In this document: positions 10,347-22,693 of the stretch, piece after piece | Layout: every line of letters starts with the position of its first letter | Position numbering within the stretch: position 1 is the stretch's first letter | Assembly (NCBI RefSeq): GCF_031755915.1 | Contig: NC_083390.1 | Span: 11,687,001 to 11,751,000, forward strand | Source: Ziziphus jujuba | Lineage: Eukaryota > Streptophyta > Magnoliopsida > Rosales > Rhamnaceae | Direction: 5' to 3' | DNA: 64,000 nt | Notes under the pieces: generated by a model | Seen by the model: the letters and a program-made list of their open reading frames with translations, nothing else | What the model was told of the DNA's origin: nothing | Databases searched by the model: none | Program-made: the position numbers and the translations under genes

Positions 10347-11446
10347 TATAAACTAATCATGATATGAGATTCTCATTGATATTTTATGTATAATTTGACT
10401 GCATGTATATACGATGTTACATTAGTACAATATTGTTTGTCAGCAAGCAGTAAGTAGCTGTGCTCATGCACAAAAAAAAAAAAAATAAAAAAAAAATAGT
10501 TTGTGTTTTTCCATTACTCAGTTATATTGCATTTAAGATTTTCCATGTATGTGATAAAAATACTAATATATTGTGCAGGACCATTACTATATACATATTT
10601 TCTTTTGGGTAAATATGACCATCACTACCTTAGTGGCAAATGTTATTTTAAGAAAAAAAAAATTTTGAAATTTGGATAACAAGCAATTCCAAGTTTTTAT
10701 CATTGCTGAAAAAAAAGGAAAATTTTATAATTTATTAGGCAATATGTATTTACATAAAAAGATTTTGTTACTAATTAAAATTTTAATTGCACTTTGATAT
10801 CCTCTAATTTCAAAATTTTGCAATTTAAGCTTTGATTTTAAAACTTACCACATTAAGCCCTCTATTTTTCATTTGTTGCATATTGATCCAATTATCATTA
10901 AATTCTCAAATGTCAACCAATAAAGGATTATGTTTAGGATGCTTACACAACTCAAGAAACTGTATAACATTCAATTAAGTTTCTAAAGGTCACAGCTCAT
11001 ATTGGGTTTAAACCCTAATTACTAAATTTATAGAAGACTCAATGTGCAACAAATAAAAAATAAAGAACTTAACGTGATTGGTTTTAAAATTGAGAACCTA
11101 ATTGCAATATTCTAAAATTAGAGAGTACAAAAATGAAATTAACCCTTAATTAAATAGATAACGTTAGGTATTTTTTAGTAAGGCTAATATGATTCTTTTT
11201 AAATCATTATTAATTAAGTTTTATCCTTATATATATATATATATATATTTCTGTACATAAGTTTTTCATTGTTTATGGGTTATTCAAAGGACAAAGAAAA
11301 TAATAATCTTTTAGGATTTACCATGCCTACCAATATATAGCAATAGAATAGTCTAATATATATTAGAAAAAGTGACTAGAATGGGCATCTTAACTAGGTT
11401 GACAACCCAAAATAGAAAACATGAACTAGACAAATATTATTAAAAA

Positions 11447-11483
<37 letters not shown>

Positions 11484-12440
11484 ATTAAAAAACAAAACAA
11501 AGTAGATAAACCAACAGAAAAATATAAAAAGCACCCAAACCCTAAGGGCTCATTTGGTATGCAGGATATGATTGGATTGAAATTTGATTGGATGAGATAA
11601 GATTTAATATAATATTGTATTTGGTATCAGTCAGACTGTACTAATTTTTTTAATTAAAATAATCAATCGTAAATATAATGTAACATATATTATATTGATT
11701 TTTGAACGAAGCAAAATTATGTAAATTATATAAGTACATTTTTTTAATCATATATTATATATATATATATATATATAAGTACTTTATCTAATCATTTTTC
11801 AAAAGCTTTATCTAATCGACATATCATATTATTAAACTAATCATTAAAATTATATATTTTAATATACATATCGAAAAAAATTTGCTCATAGTATTGTTAT
11901 ATTTCTAAAAGTAATAAAATATAAAATAAAATAACTCAAACATTTATGCAAGGGGTATAAAGAAATAAAGATAAATAAAGAACAAGTTCTTAAAGAAAGA
12001 AAAAGTTAGTTTTCTTCAAAATAAAAGAAAAGAACGAAAAAAGTTAAGGAGATGATTAACAAAAAGAAAGGAAACCAAAGATAAGAAAAAAGAAAATGAA
12101 AAAAAAAAAAAAAGCTAACTGCTACAAAAGAATAATTAAAAAAAAAAAAAGCCAATGCAAAGATAGGAGGAACAAAAAAGTAATGCAAAGATAGGAAAAA
12201 AGGAACAAATGCATGAAAGTGGATTAAAAAAAAAGATAGGAAAAAAAATGGAAAAGGTGCTTGTTCAAATGGGAATGCCTCTTGGATAATTTCATCCCAG
12301 CATTCATGATGGGATAGTATAAATAAGTGTTTGGAGTCAAGATTTTTTAATCTTATCTACTACCACACCAAACATGGGATTGGAACCTTTATATCTCAGT
12401 TCCAATCCTAATTAGGTCCACCCAATAGGCCTAAGCAACC
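10347..12440. other. AT-rich intergenic DNA with a possible MITE-like segment
   Basis: No gene seen. Low-complexity features: (TA)n near 11225-11248 and 11757-11777, (TAA)n 11448-11481. From 11547 the sequence GGCTCATTTGGTATGCAGG resembles the end of many plant DNA-transposon MITEs, and CACACCAAACATGGGATTGG near 12364 looks like a partial inverted partner. CCTAAG occurs at both 11541-11546 and 12430-12435, but the terminal inverted repeats are imperfect, so I do not call an element. Confidence 0.35.
11448..11481. repeat. (TAA)n microsatellite
   Basis: About eleven uninterrupted TAA units. Confidence 0.95.
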
Positions 12441-15417
12441 TCGTTGACCTTCTAATTGAGGAAACAGGGAAAACCATAGAAAAGCAAATAGGTTACCACT
12501 TATTTATAAATTCTAAAAGACCAAAATCCCCATTAAACCTTCTTGATGGGCTGTTGCACGAAAAGAAGGCAATTGAGACACCACATATCCGAATCAAAAT
12601 GAACAGAAAACTTGGATAAGATATCAACAAGTTTCTTTCCTTCTTTCAAGATATGAGAAACTTTGAAGGAGATTTCTCCAATGAAAGATAAACACCTAGA
12701 TCATCTAGCTTTTTATTGCAAAAGAACAATGCATGAATGATGTTTCAGAAGATTCACCGCATAGCTTGATTCATACTTCAACGATAAAGCTGTCGAAGAA
12801 AATTTTCGCTATGTCCAAAGCATGCATAATCAAAACTAATTCAACTTCATAAGCAAAAGTGAAACCTAATTAAAGGTATGGCAAAACACCCTCAACGAAA
12901 ACCAGATTATTCCTGAACAGTCTTCCACCATTTGTAGGACTTTGACTATTATTAGCCACTCCATTAGTTTAATTTGAAACAATGAAAATTGGAAAGATGC
13001 CATATTGTAGAAATAATCTTGGGAGCTTTAGGGCATATTATATTGACCCCAAACTTACGAAAGACCAACAAGTAATCCAAACTATTATTCATAGGATTGG
13101 AATGTAAAGCATTTGCCTCTTCAATAGACCTGCAAATAAAACAAAAAGATCTAACAATTGGAATAAATTTATCTTCAAGTAACTTTGATTAAGGGCAAAG
13201 TAAATGGCATAAAACCTAGCTATGTTCACAGCATTGCTAAAGAAAAGCTAATCAAGAACTCACGCAGCCTAAGATGGCTTTCTAAAAGAGATTCAAAGGT
13301 GAGCCCAAAGTGTCCAACATGAAACCGATTTGATTTTCAATGAAAATCCAAATTACAACAGCATATGGGCATATAACAAATAAGTGTGCTATATCTTCAT
13401 AATCTGTTTTTCATAATGGATAGCAAGAAACCATGTTAAATCTTGTTAGAGTTAAAACACTATGCATCGAAATTTTGTTCCAAAAAAGCTGCCAACATCG
13501 AAACGAACAGGATGGCGGGAGGTAACAGCTCTAGATTTACTAAGACCATTGTACGACCTTTGCTGATTTGAATAAGTAATAATATATATATCTATTCGAC
13601 TAATATTGCTTAAACAGGAAAACTTCCAAACTAGCTTACCATTTCATTGTCCAAAAATTATGATCCTTAATGCTAGCTAAGATGGAAGGATACATAAGTT
13701 TAAAATTAGTAGGTAAACTCCAAAGACCATCCTCATTTATGTAGCCAAGACCTTTATATTTACACCCCAAGTGCCATGCCACAACTCAAGCATCTCAACC
13801 AAAGGCAATTCTAACCAATTATCATACCAAAAACTAAGCTTAAACTTTTTAACGATAATCCAGCGGCGATCCTTAAAAATAGAATCTTAAATCTTTTAGA
13901 TAGAAGGCCAGATAAAGTAAATGAGAGAAAAATTCTAATTCAACTTTCCTTTGAACCAAGCTTTCAAAAAATTTCTAACTATTTTATTCATAACCAGCCA
14001 ACGATAGACCATGAAGGTGTGCACGAAAGATGACATGGTGGCTGACTTAAGTAGACAAGCTTTACCCATATATGATAGAGTACAGCTTTTCCAAGCTTCC
14101 AAATGATGTGATATTTTATTAGAGATTGGTTAGAGATGGCTAGCTTTAGGCTGCTCCTTGAATAATGGCACACACAAATACATGAATGGCAACTTTCCAA
14201 TTTTCATGCATATATCTTTAATAATCTAAGTATGCCTTGCTAAAGAAATTGACTTCACAAAGTAGACATAAGATTTTCCTAATTGACAAATTGCTTGAGA
14301 GCCTCCATGTTTAACAAATAGATTGGCCACTATATTGACATTTAGGATGGTACCATGGCGAAATAATGAGATATCATCAACATGTAGAAAGTGTTAAAGA
14401 GCCACTAGATCTTTAGTTGCCAACTTTAGAAGAACAACTCTACAATCCACCAAATCAGTAATTAATCTACTTAAAAAATCCTCCCGAATAAAAGAAGAAA
14501 GAGCAGGTCACCTTGCCGAATCCCTCTAGAAACTTGAAGTATCCATAATGGGAACTATTGATAAAAACAAATTTTCTTGCAGATGAGAAGATTGTAGCAA
14601 TCCAAGAAAAAATACAGAAAAGAAACCAAATGCCTCTAAAACTGCAAAGATAAATGGCCAGCTCATTGCACAAATATCTGATGCATATCTATTTTCAGAG
14701 CAATGTTACTTTCAAAACATTTTCAGGTCAGCAGGTTTACACAATCTGAAGTTGTAGATATACCCTCTTCAATATGATGACCTCGAACGAACCAAATTGA
14801 TTATGAGAATCAATTTTACTTGCAATTATAGTTAACCAGTGTACAATTATTTTTACATTTTTAATAAAAAAATATCAGGCATTATTTGAAAGATTTATCC
14901 GAATACATAGTAGAATTACATTTGAGGAAGGAAATGAAACTGGAATTTAGCTCTGGTTGATGAAATTTGATTTGAAAAAAATATTGCACTATCGTAACCA
15001 CGTCCTTACCAATGATAGCCCAATATTTTTTATAGAGTTCATTCAGTAAACCATCCAGTCCGAGAGCACTTCCTAGATCCATACTAAAAATTGTTTGCCA
15101 AAATTTTTCAGCTAAAGGAACAGAAGTGAGTGAAGCATTACTTGATTGCTCCATGAGCCTGGGAGTGATCTTCCTAAAGAGAAACTGGTCTAACAACTAA
15201 TTTTAGGTCATGAGAAAAGGTCTTGGTAAAACCTTAACACATGCTTTTCAATATCATTGTTATTATGACTTACTTTCCCATTAATCTTTAGGAAGTCACG
15301 GGGTTTGTTAGTTTTGAAAGCCCTAAGCATTGCATGAAAAAATTTTGTATTGAGGCCACCATAACTAAACCATTTAACTAAAATTGATCCTTTAATAGCA
15401 TCTTTTCGCATTGAAGC
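12440..15417 (-). pseudogene. LINE (L1-type) ORF2 remnant: RT, zf-RVT, RNase H
   Basis: Reading the minus strand from 15417 leftward: GGLNTKFFHAM (linker after endonuclease), RT fingers at 15190-14882 (FSMDLGSALGLDGLLNELYKK), RGIRQGD-like sequence and the palm box as HVDDISLF near 14370-14350, a zinc-binding 'reverse transcriptase' C-terminal block near 13500-13340 (LFWNKISMHSV... HLFVICPY), then an L1-type RNase H (LNGVANN...GGRLFRNN) near 12980-12850, ending about 12480. Many stops and frameshifts show it is dead. The RT palm Tyr-Ala is altered (V before DD). The 5' half lies at 26089-27500, and the two insertions between are later events. Confidence 0.82.
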
Positions 15418-18342
15418 TGTAACATCCCGTCCCAAAGTACAGCGGAAATTTTCCAACTTTGACCGAGGGTGACCGTTGACTTTGACCATTGACCATTAAC
15501 CAATGGGTCAAAAGTTGACTTTTTGAGTCGGATGGAATTCTAAGTTGACTGAGGTACCGTTACAAAGTACACGTTGGCACAAGTTCGTAGACTAGTAGCA
15601 CGTCGAAAACGGAGCTACGGTTTGAAAGTTATGGGCAAAACAAGTCGAGATTCAAATTGTCCAAAAGGTGTCGGGAGTTGACTTTTTATGGTTGTAAAGT
15701 GCTCGTCGATACGAGTTCATAGACTAGCGGCACGCTTAAATTGGACATCTGGTTAAAAAGTTATGGACGTGTGAAGTTTTCCGACTATCATAATATTTTA
15801 ATATTTTTGAATCGACAAACAGTGAAACGCCATGTGTCGACATCTGAGAGGTCCACGTGGGTGAACAGTATCACCCACAGTGGCTTTTATTTTGGCAAAA
15901 CGGTGGGGGAGGAGAGAGAAAGAGAGAGAGAGGAGAGAGAGGGAGAGAGAAAGACCACCAGCCGCTAGAGTTGTCAACTTTTCCGGCCGAATCTTCTCAC
16001 ACGCTCCGGCCAAGCATGAGCGCCTCTCCATTCCCAGCCAACCCCCAAAATTTCACGGCCAACCGACCGGCGACACGCCCGGATCGATGCGTTTTCCGAC
16101 GACGGTGATTTTTCCCCTCCACCACCGGCCACCGCCGTTTGACCCATTTCCGACCATTTTCAGGCCACACACACCAGCCACCCCTCACCACCTCCTCATT
16201 TCCGGCCAGCCCACCAAATTTCACCGCTACCGGACCTCCGACGCGCCGGGATCGGAGTATTTTTCGGCGAGGGGCCGAAAATCTTCAAACCCAGATCTCT
16301 TCTCCGTCCAGCCTCCGTTTGCCTCACCGCCAGTCCCGTTGGAACCCTCTTCCCTCAATCTACAAAACATCCAAAAAGCTCAGCCATCGGCCACCGGATG
16401 CGCCGCCGACGGCGACGGTTGCCGGTGACCGCAGCAGCTCGCCGAAAAATCCTATTCCAGCGAGTACCCAGTCCTGTCTCCGGTCCCTCTCCACTAATTC
16501 CGACCCCCTGAATCCAAATCCGGTGTCCTTTTCCTCCAATTCGCGATGGTTTGGGAGAATCGAGGCTCTAAAGGCCGAAAGCTTTCCAGCTAGATTCCGA
16601 CCACCTCGGGTCCGATCCCGAGAAGTAAGACCGGATTCGTAATCCTCGTCACTCAAGCTTCGATTCGGTATATTACTCGTCAATTTTGGTTAACGTTTGT
16701 GTTTAACCCCCCGGGTACCGGGTATTTTTTACCCGAATAAAATATTAATTTATTTGACTGTGTATGAATTATTGTTCTAGGAGTACGTGTGCGTCATGGA
16801 ATTGATCCCATGGAGGATCTTAGGTTAATTGCACATTCCAGGTGAGTGACCCACCTTTAAAACTATTTTGGAGTGATTAATTATATTTATTTTCTGTTAA
16901 TTTGATATCTAGAATTTACCCATTGGTGCTAAACGAAATTTTAGGTTATTAAGAATTTCTCGATTATTATTATTATTATGATTTAATTATATTTATTACG
17001 CATGAGTAAGGTATTTTCATTAGTTAATTGTATCTGGATTTTAATATTATTTTTGGGCATTATTGGTTTAAATTGGTGGTTTCAAATTTGATAATTATGC
17101 CCGTGGAATATTATTTGATAGACTTTGTACTACGAGAAAAATTATTTGTATATTGTTATCGGTGGTTTCGTACCGGAAATGTTAAAGGAAAATGTGGGAT
17201 GGTGAATTTGAAAACTGGTATAATTTCCATGGTGATTTTTGGAAAATCGATATGGTAATAAGAAATTTAATAATTATTTTAGACGCACTCATACAGTATT
17301 GGTGTTCTGGTTGTATATGTGGATTAGCGCGCAAGTTATTATGTCTCCCGTGAGTTGCCATTGGACTGAGGGCAGGCAAGTCTTATATATTGCGCATCAG
17401 CCGCCCCCCTCCGTGGCCGAGATAACGGTTTCAGCAGCGGCGCTGTCAGGACGCCGAAGCGCCGTATGCAAGTTTCTCTCTTTAACCTCCCCGCCAGTCG
17501 GTGCTCGGGACGCTGGGTATCGGAGGGCATCACTGGTATATGGTGTGGTGCATCAAGTATAAATTTTCGGATAGAAACTTTCAAATCCTAAAGTGTTCAA
17601 AAAATTATTTATTATATTTTATTACATTTTATTTATATTTGGGTTATTTAATTATTATTTATTAAATTAATTGATCCCTTGGTTTTCGGGAAATACGAAC
17701 AATCGGGTTTTACGAAAATGTTTTAAAAGGGGAATGTTTCCAATGGAGTGAATGGAGAGAGTTTTGAGAGAAATATTATCTTCAATTAATTATTATTTAT
17801 TTATTTATTTATTCTTAATTAATCAAGTGTACTATAATTATTATTACTGTTATAATTATACAGTAGTTAGGGTCACTAACTGAGATTATTAGTATCTCAT
17901 ATTTTTAAATTCCGTTTCCCTAGGTCCAGGTTGGGAGATGTTGATCGTCCGGGGCGAGCCCGATGTCTCAGTTCATTGCCAAAAGTTCAAGAAGCATTTC
18001 TTCCCTTTTTCCTCTCCATCTTGTATTGTTTCATCTGACATTGTATTAATTCCATATTTATTTGTATAATGCTCTATATACTGTATTGGACATTTAGTTA
18101 TTAATTATGCACTGATTTATTGTTATTCATTGGAGTGCTGCAAAATTGTGGAATCAAATTGTAGTAATGTGGGAGGAATAAGGGGATGTGTATAGAAGTG
18201 TGTTTTCAGTGCAGGAAATTTGTGGTAAGTCCAACCCTTAGGGGAGGTGCTGCCGGATTTTCCATTGGAGGGTCCGGTAGGGTTTCCCTGGAATCAGGGC
18301 TTGTCTAGGCTTCCGGTGTGGAATTTTGGACGGGTCTTGACA
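15418..18342 (+). mobile_element. Solo LTR A (2.9 kb), chromovirus-type
   Basis: Starts TGTAACATCCCGTCCC and ends GGGTCTTGACA, flanked by the exact 5-bp duplication GAAGC (15413-15417 and 18343-18347). It carries no primer site or gag/pol, so it is a solo LTR left by LTR-LTR recombination. Inside: GA-rich run 15912-15950, a GC-rich block 15955-16640, and at 17466-17557 (in inverse) the hairpin module shared by all long LTRs of this window. The same LTR type, truncated, occurs on the minus strand at 54796-57480. The Tekay/Del-like assignment rests on the TGTAACA... start and on the related elements B and C; it is an inference. Confidence 0.85.
15955..16640 (+). other. GC-rich block inside solo LTR A
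   Basis: A stretch of nearly 700 bp with strong C/G bias in an otherwise AT-rich window. Two overlapping open frames (15880-16428 and 16139-16642) are rich in Pro/Ser/Arg, with repeating FP-PPTRR-like wording. There is no known domain, and the minus strand is open too (15997-16224, 16360-16683). Openness in several frames is what GC-rich DNA with few stops gives, so I do not call a gene. A decayed copy is seen inverted at about 56820-57250 in LTR D. Confidence 0.6.
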
Positions 18343-18365
18343 GAAGCTCTAAGTCCAAGCTCTGT
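18343..18365 (-). pseudogene. LINE sliver between two insertions
   Basis: These 23 bases (including the GAAGC and TCTGT duplications) are LINE coding sequence. On the minus strand they read TELGLRAS, bridging the parts at 26089 and 15417 in one frame once the insertions and one copy of each target duplication are removed. Confidence 0.7.
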
Positions 18366-18779
18366 TGTCAGGATCCATTCAAGATCCCTTATCGGAACCC
18401 TAGCTAAGTCCTGATCCCAGGAGAAACCTTATCGAACCATCCTACAGAAAATCCAACAGTATTTCCCTTAAAGGTTGGATATGCCACAAAATTTTCTGCT
18501 CAGAAAACACACTTCTATACAGTATCACCTTATCCGTCTCACCTTACTACAATCGATTTTACAAGTTTTCAGGACTTCCGTAAATAAAGATATATAGACA
18601 GGACGAATAATTTAATAATAACACGAATACCTTTCTATTTTGTGCCGCTCACACCACCCACTTAGTACTATACATTTCATATTATTTTACAAACATACCA
18701 ATGCATAATGTAGATAGGAGGTAATAAAACAATAATGATAATATTAATATTAATAACAATAATAGCACAACTTTTCCAA

Positions 18780-18965
18780 ATGCAACCACACTTGTCCAAA
18801 GGCTAACATATTTGCCTAAAGGCTTTCACACTTGCTTGAAAGCTAACATAATTCCCTGAAGACTTCCACACTTGCTCGAAGGCTAACATACTTGCTTGAA
18901 AGTTTCCACACTTACTTGAAGGCTAACATATTTATCCAAAGGTTATGATACTTATCTGAAGGGTA
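18780..18965. repeat. Degenerate tandem array, period about 39 bp
   Basis: Four to five units built from CCACACTTG..GAAGGCTAACATA. Present only in the 3' LTR of element B. Confidence 0.75.
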
Positions 18966-19113
18966 TCGTATAATAATAAAATTAATAATAATAATAACAG
19001 TAATAAATGATGATGATGATGATGATGATGATAATGATAATGATAATACTAACGAATAAATAAATAATAATAATAATAATAAAAATAATAATAATAACAA
19101 CCATGTTAATAAC

Positions 19114-19145
<32 letters not shown>

Positions 19146-19230
19146 CAACCATGTTAATAACAATAATAATAATAATAATAATAATATTAATAACAACAAT
19201 AATATTAATAATAGTAATAACAATAAAGAC
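18966..19230. repeat. Compound TAA/TGA microsatellite
   Basis: Mostly (TAA)n with TGA, TAACAA and CATGTTAATAACAA interruptions. The minus-strand 'poly-leucine' open frame 18912-19232 is only this repeat translated. Confidence 0.9.
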
Positions 19231-20694
19231 AAGTAACGATAATATTAGGAAATCAAATAATCAATAGGTAAGATAACATAAGATAAATTAATATTTTAAA
19301 ATTGATAAACATACTACAAAATATGCATACTCATATCGGAGGTACATACGATACCATATAACATGCTATGCAATCCCTAATATCAGCCGTCGCTGGTACT
19401 CTGCTATCAATGTAGCTCGGGGGTGGTTGCCATATTGTATTTGATCCCCTGGACTTGTAGGCAGCATAGTTATGAGGATAAGCTATTCATTGACCACATC
19501 AGATCGTTGTCCCATACTGTGTGGCACATACAAACATAATATATCGTAACATACATATATATATATATATAGGTATATATAAAAAGATACTTGATGTACC
19601 ATACTATATACCATTGGTGCCAAATAGTACTTGGCATCCCGAGTACTACTTGACAGGGGTTAAAGAGAGAAATCGGCAATCAGTCACCTAAGCATTTTAC
19701 AGGGCCAATTGCTTATAACCTACCATGGATAAACGATCGTCCTTCGACCGTGAGGGTGGTTGATGCTCACTGTGCACTATACTTGCCATACTTCGAACCC
19801 ATAGCTCTCACAAGATGGCCATACATATATGCACACTAATCTGTAATGATAGTCATCCTGCGGCCAAGGCGGAGATGGATGGTGCTCACTCTGTATTATA
19901 CCTACCTACCCTCATAGGGATAACCGTGAATGTAACCTGCGCACTGATACATAACAACCACCTACGACCAAGGAGGGGGTGGTTACTGTTCACTATGCAA
20001 ATATACTTGCCAGCCCTCATGGTCATGACACCTACAAAATAGCCATAATAAACAACCAGCTAAAGGATGGTCATATATACTTGCATGCTATTATACAATA
20101 TAGAACACCAATATTGTATGGTGCATTTGGAAACTATAAAACTTTATAATATTATAAATATCAAATTTTGATAAATAAAACCGAATTTCTACGCTTTTAC
20201 TAGATTCATAAAATCCCATAATTCTTGTTTAAACAACTACACAAATCAGATGTTTCTATAAAATTAATTATTACAAAAACAATTTCAATCTCACAAATAT
20301 TTTAATACGTAAATGTATTTTGTATATTAAAAATAATTTCACAAATATTTGAATACGTAAATATATTTTATACATTCAAAATAATTATTCTTCTTAAATC
20401 ATTAAAATTTATTTATACAAAATTTACACTAACTTATATAAACTTCACATATAATTTAATTTCACATAAATACATTTTATGATACAAAGTAATTATAATA
20501 ATAAATTAAGTTATAAATATATACAATTAATTTCTCCAAACCATATAATAAATATTATATAACAAATATGTTTGAATTATATAAATAGCATAATAAAATT
20601 AAATAACACAAATTATACATTCATACACACATACACATATGTACAATCTTTTAGCAAGTATGTACCCATTCTTATATATATATATATAGGAGAA

Positions 20695-20856
20695 TTCTAC
20701 GGTGCGGACGGTTCACATGCAGACCAGACCCAAAGCTGATGCTTTTTGGATGATAGCATCGGCTTTGATGTGTACAGTGTACAGTAAAGCCGATGCTATC
20801 ATCCAAAAAGTATTGGCTTTGGGTGCATTCGCATGCGTACCGTTCGCATCACAGAA
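20695..20856. mobile_element. Hairpin MITE, copy 1
   Basis: A near-palindrome of about 160 bp. The arms 20742-20766 and 20786-20810 are perfect reverse complements over 25 bases, around a 19-base loop that is itself palindromic (TGTACAGTGTACA). Outer ends TTCTACGGTGCGGACGG and the inverse of TTCTGTGATGCGAACGG pair as terminal inverted repeats. It lies in a TA-rich site absent from the partner LTR (compare 24560-24600). Fold-back MITE without coding capacity; superfamily unknown. Confidence 0.8.
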
Positions 20857-21109
20857 AAACTTTATATATATATACTCACACATATATATACATAAATATA
20901 TATATATATGTATGTATTTATTTATCTGTAGATATCCATATATATATATATATATTCATATATATATATAGATTCATACATTTAAATATATACATGCAAA
21001 CCTTTAATAGACAAATTAACAAGTTGTAATGCCCATATATATATATATATATATTTTTGATATGTATATACAAAAGAGTTCAACAAATATACATTTATAT
21101 AAAGTAGAA

Positions 21110-21272
21110 TTCTACGGTGCAGACGGTTTGCATTGAGACCGCACCCAAAACCGACGCTTTTTGGATAATAGCGTTGGCTTTGATGTGTACAGCAAAGCAG
21201 CAAAGCCGATGCTATCATCCAAAAAGCGTCAGCTTTGGGTGCATCCGCATGTGGACCATCAGCACCGTAGAA
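21110..21272. mobile_element. Hairpin MITE, copy 2
   Basis: Same element as at 20695, in the same LTR 250 bp further on. Ends TTCTACGGTGC and GCACCGTAGAA are exact inverted repeats of 11 bp. The inner arms, about 21155-21181 and 21202-21228, pair with a few mismatches. Diverged from copy 1, so either a separate insertion or an old duplication. Confidence 0.8.
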
Positions 21273-22478
21273 AGACTCATAATCTTTGTATGAGTACATC
21301 ACAATACACACACATATATATACATATACACAAAATGTTTGTACTTACAAGCGTATACCGACATATGTGTACATAAACATATATATATATATATATAGAA
21401 TTTAATTCAATTTATTAATTTTTCGCATTTAATATAATAATTTATCCAAAAATGGCAACTTTTTAAATATACTACCATAATTCACAAACAAGGTATCAAT
21501 AGAAAGCTTAAGGGATGGGGAGCACACTACTAACCTCCATTGGATTCAATGCTGCTGGCATTGACTAGAAAATAGCTGGGAAGTTTGGCCAAACTTCCCT
21601 CAATGTCTCACATAAAGCGTTTGAAATTTGGATGAATGGAGGTCATTTTTAAGGTCAGAAAGTAAAAAACTAAAGGGAGCACCTAACTCATGGCTGGAAA
21701 CCGCTATAAAACCAGCGAATGGGAGCTCGCAAGCCTGTGGCTTTGGATGTCCGATTCGAGCGCATTCGCCGGCCAAGTGGCCGAAAACTTAGCTGTCAGT
21801 GTCGCCCAACCATAGGCTCTCATGCTAGTTAGCGCATGTCAAAACCTGGCAACCAAAATGCCGCCAATGGTCGGTCAATGGAGAGAGAGATGGAGGAGAA
21901 AGAAAGAAGAGAGAGGGAAGAGAGAGAATGAGAGGGGGAGAGGGAGATGCACGTGGGGGGGGGGGGGGCGGGGAAGAAAAGTAGAAAGGAAAAAGAAAAA
22001 GAGAGAGATAATAAAAAATAAAAAATAAATATTTTTATTAATATCTTTTGTTATTAATTCATGGTGACATGTGGCACCATCTGTTGGTGACACATGGTAC
22101 TATCTGTTGGTGACTTTTTAATCATAGGTCCAAATTTAGCATGCCATCAGTTTACAAACTCATATCAATGAGCACAATTGCATATTATAGGAGTCAACAT
22201 TAAAATCCATATAAATAAAAGGTCAGCTCTGAGCTCGCCAATCAGTTAGGATCGTATCTTGTTTTGACCATATTTTTCTACTCTTATCTCCGATTTTGAC
22301 ATACTATTGGTCTATGAACTCGTGACGTCGAATACTATTCCATTGTATCTTAATCAACAAGAAATTCCTCCCACAATAAAAGTCAACTATGAAATCCACT
22401 TGATGAACCTCGATCAATCCTGGTCAAACTTGGTCAAAAATTCATATTTGGGGCATTTTCTTGTGTGGGGGTTTTACA

Positions 22479-22693
22479 GTTTACCCCATTTCTATAAATT
22501 CATCCTCGAAATTTAAAAGACCCAACTAGGAACAGAGTCAACAAATACTTGCACCTTTTACTCGGACTATTTGGAGATGTTATCACCTAACCGACTATAA
22601 CTATATGGTGATGACAAAACACTCGGGGTACACCACCACACCATATCCCAAAAACTCCCAAGGGTAATGGAACCTAGAGTTCTTATACCATTT
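22479..22693 (-). other. Internal domain of element B with PBS and PPT remnants
   Basis: 215 bp, no coding frame. On the minus strand TGGTATAAGAAC (22690-22679) lies 3 bases after the 5' LTR and matches the tRNA-Met site TGGTATCAGAGC with two changes. Next to the 3' LTR, AAATTTCGAGGATG and a short purine run recall the conserved end of Tekay/Del internal regions. It aligns along its length with 61213-61445 of element C. Confidence 0.8.

Larger units (their letters stand above)
18366..22478 (-). repeat. 3' LTR of element B (4.1 kb)
   Basis: Read on the minus strand it starts TGTAAAACC (22478) and ends GGATCCTGACA (18366). It matches the 5' LTR block by block, but is about 0.7 kb longer. The extra length comes from a tandem array at 18780-18965, a longer TAA-type microsatellite and two hairpin MITEs (20695-20856 and 21110-21272), all absent from the 5' LTR. 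GA-rich run at 21880-22012; hairpin module at 19591-19680. Confidence 0.8.

Noticed and set aside
11547..12429. MITE with CCTAAG flanks
   Set aside because: The right terminal inverted repeat is not convincing; reported only as a possibility in the region entry.
15880..16642. Overlapping Pro/Arg-rich open frames as possible novel proteins
   Set aside because: They lie inside a solo LTR bounded by a target duplication, and both strands are open because the block is GC-rich.
18912..19232. Minus-strand open frame rich in leucine
   Set aside because: It is the TAA/TGA microsatellite translated; no gene.
20740..20812. Long hairpin as a microRNA gene
   Set aside because: The foldback has terminal inverted repeats and a second copy 0.4 kb away in the same LTR, so a MITE explains it better. 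Small-RNA data would be needed.
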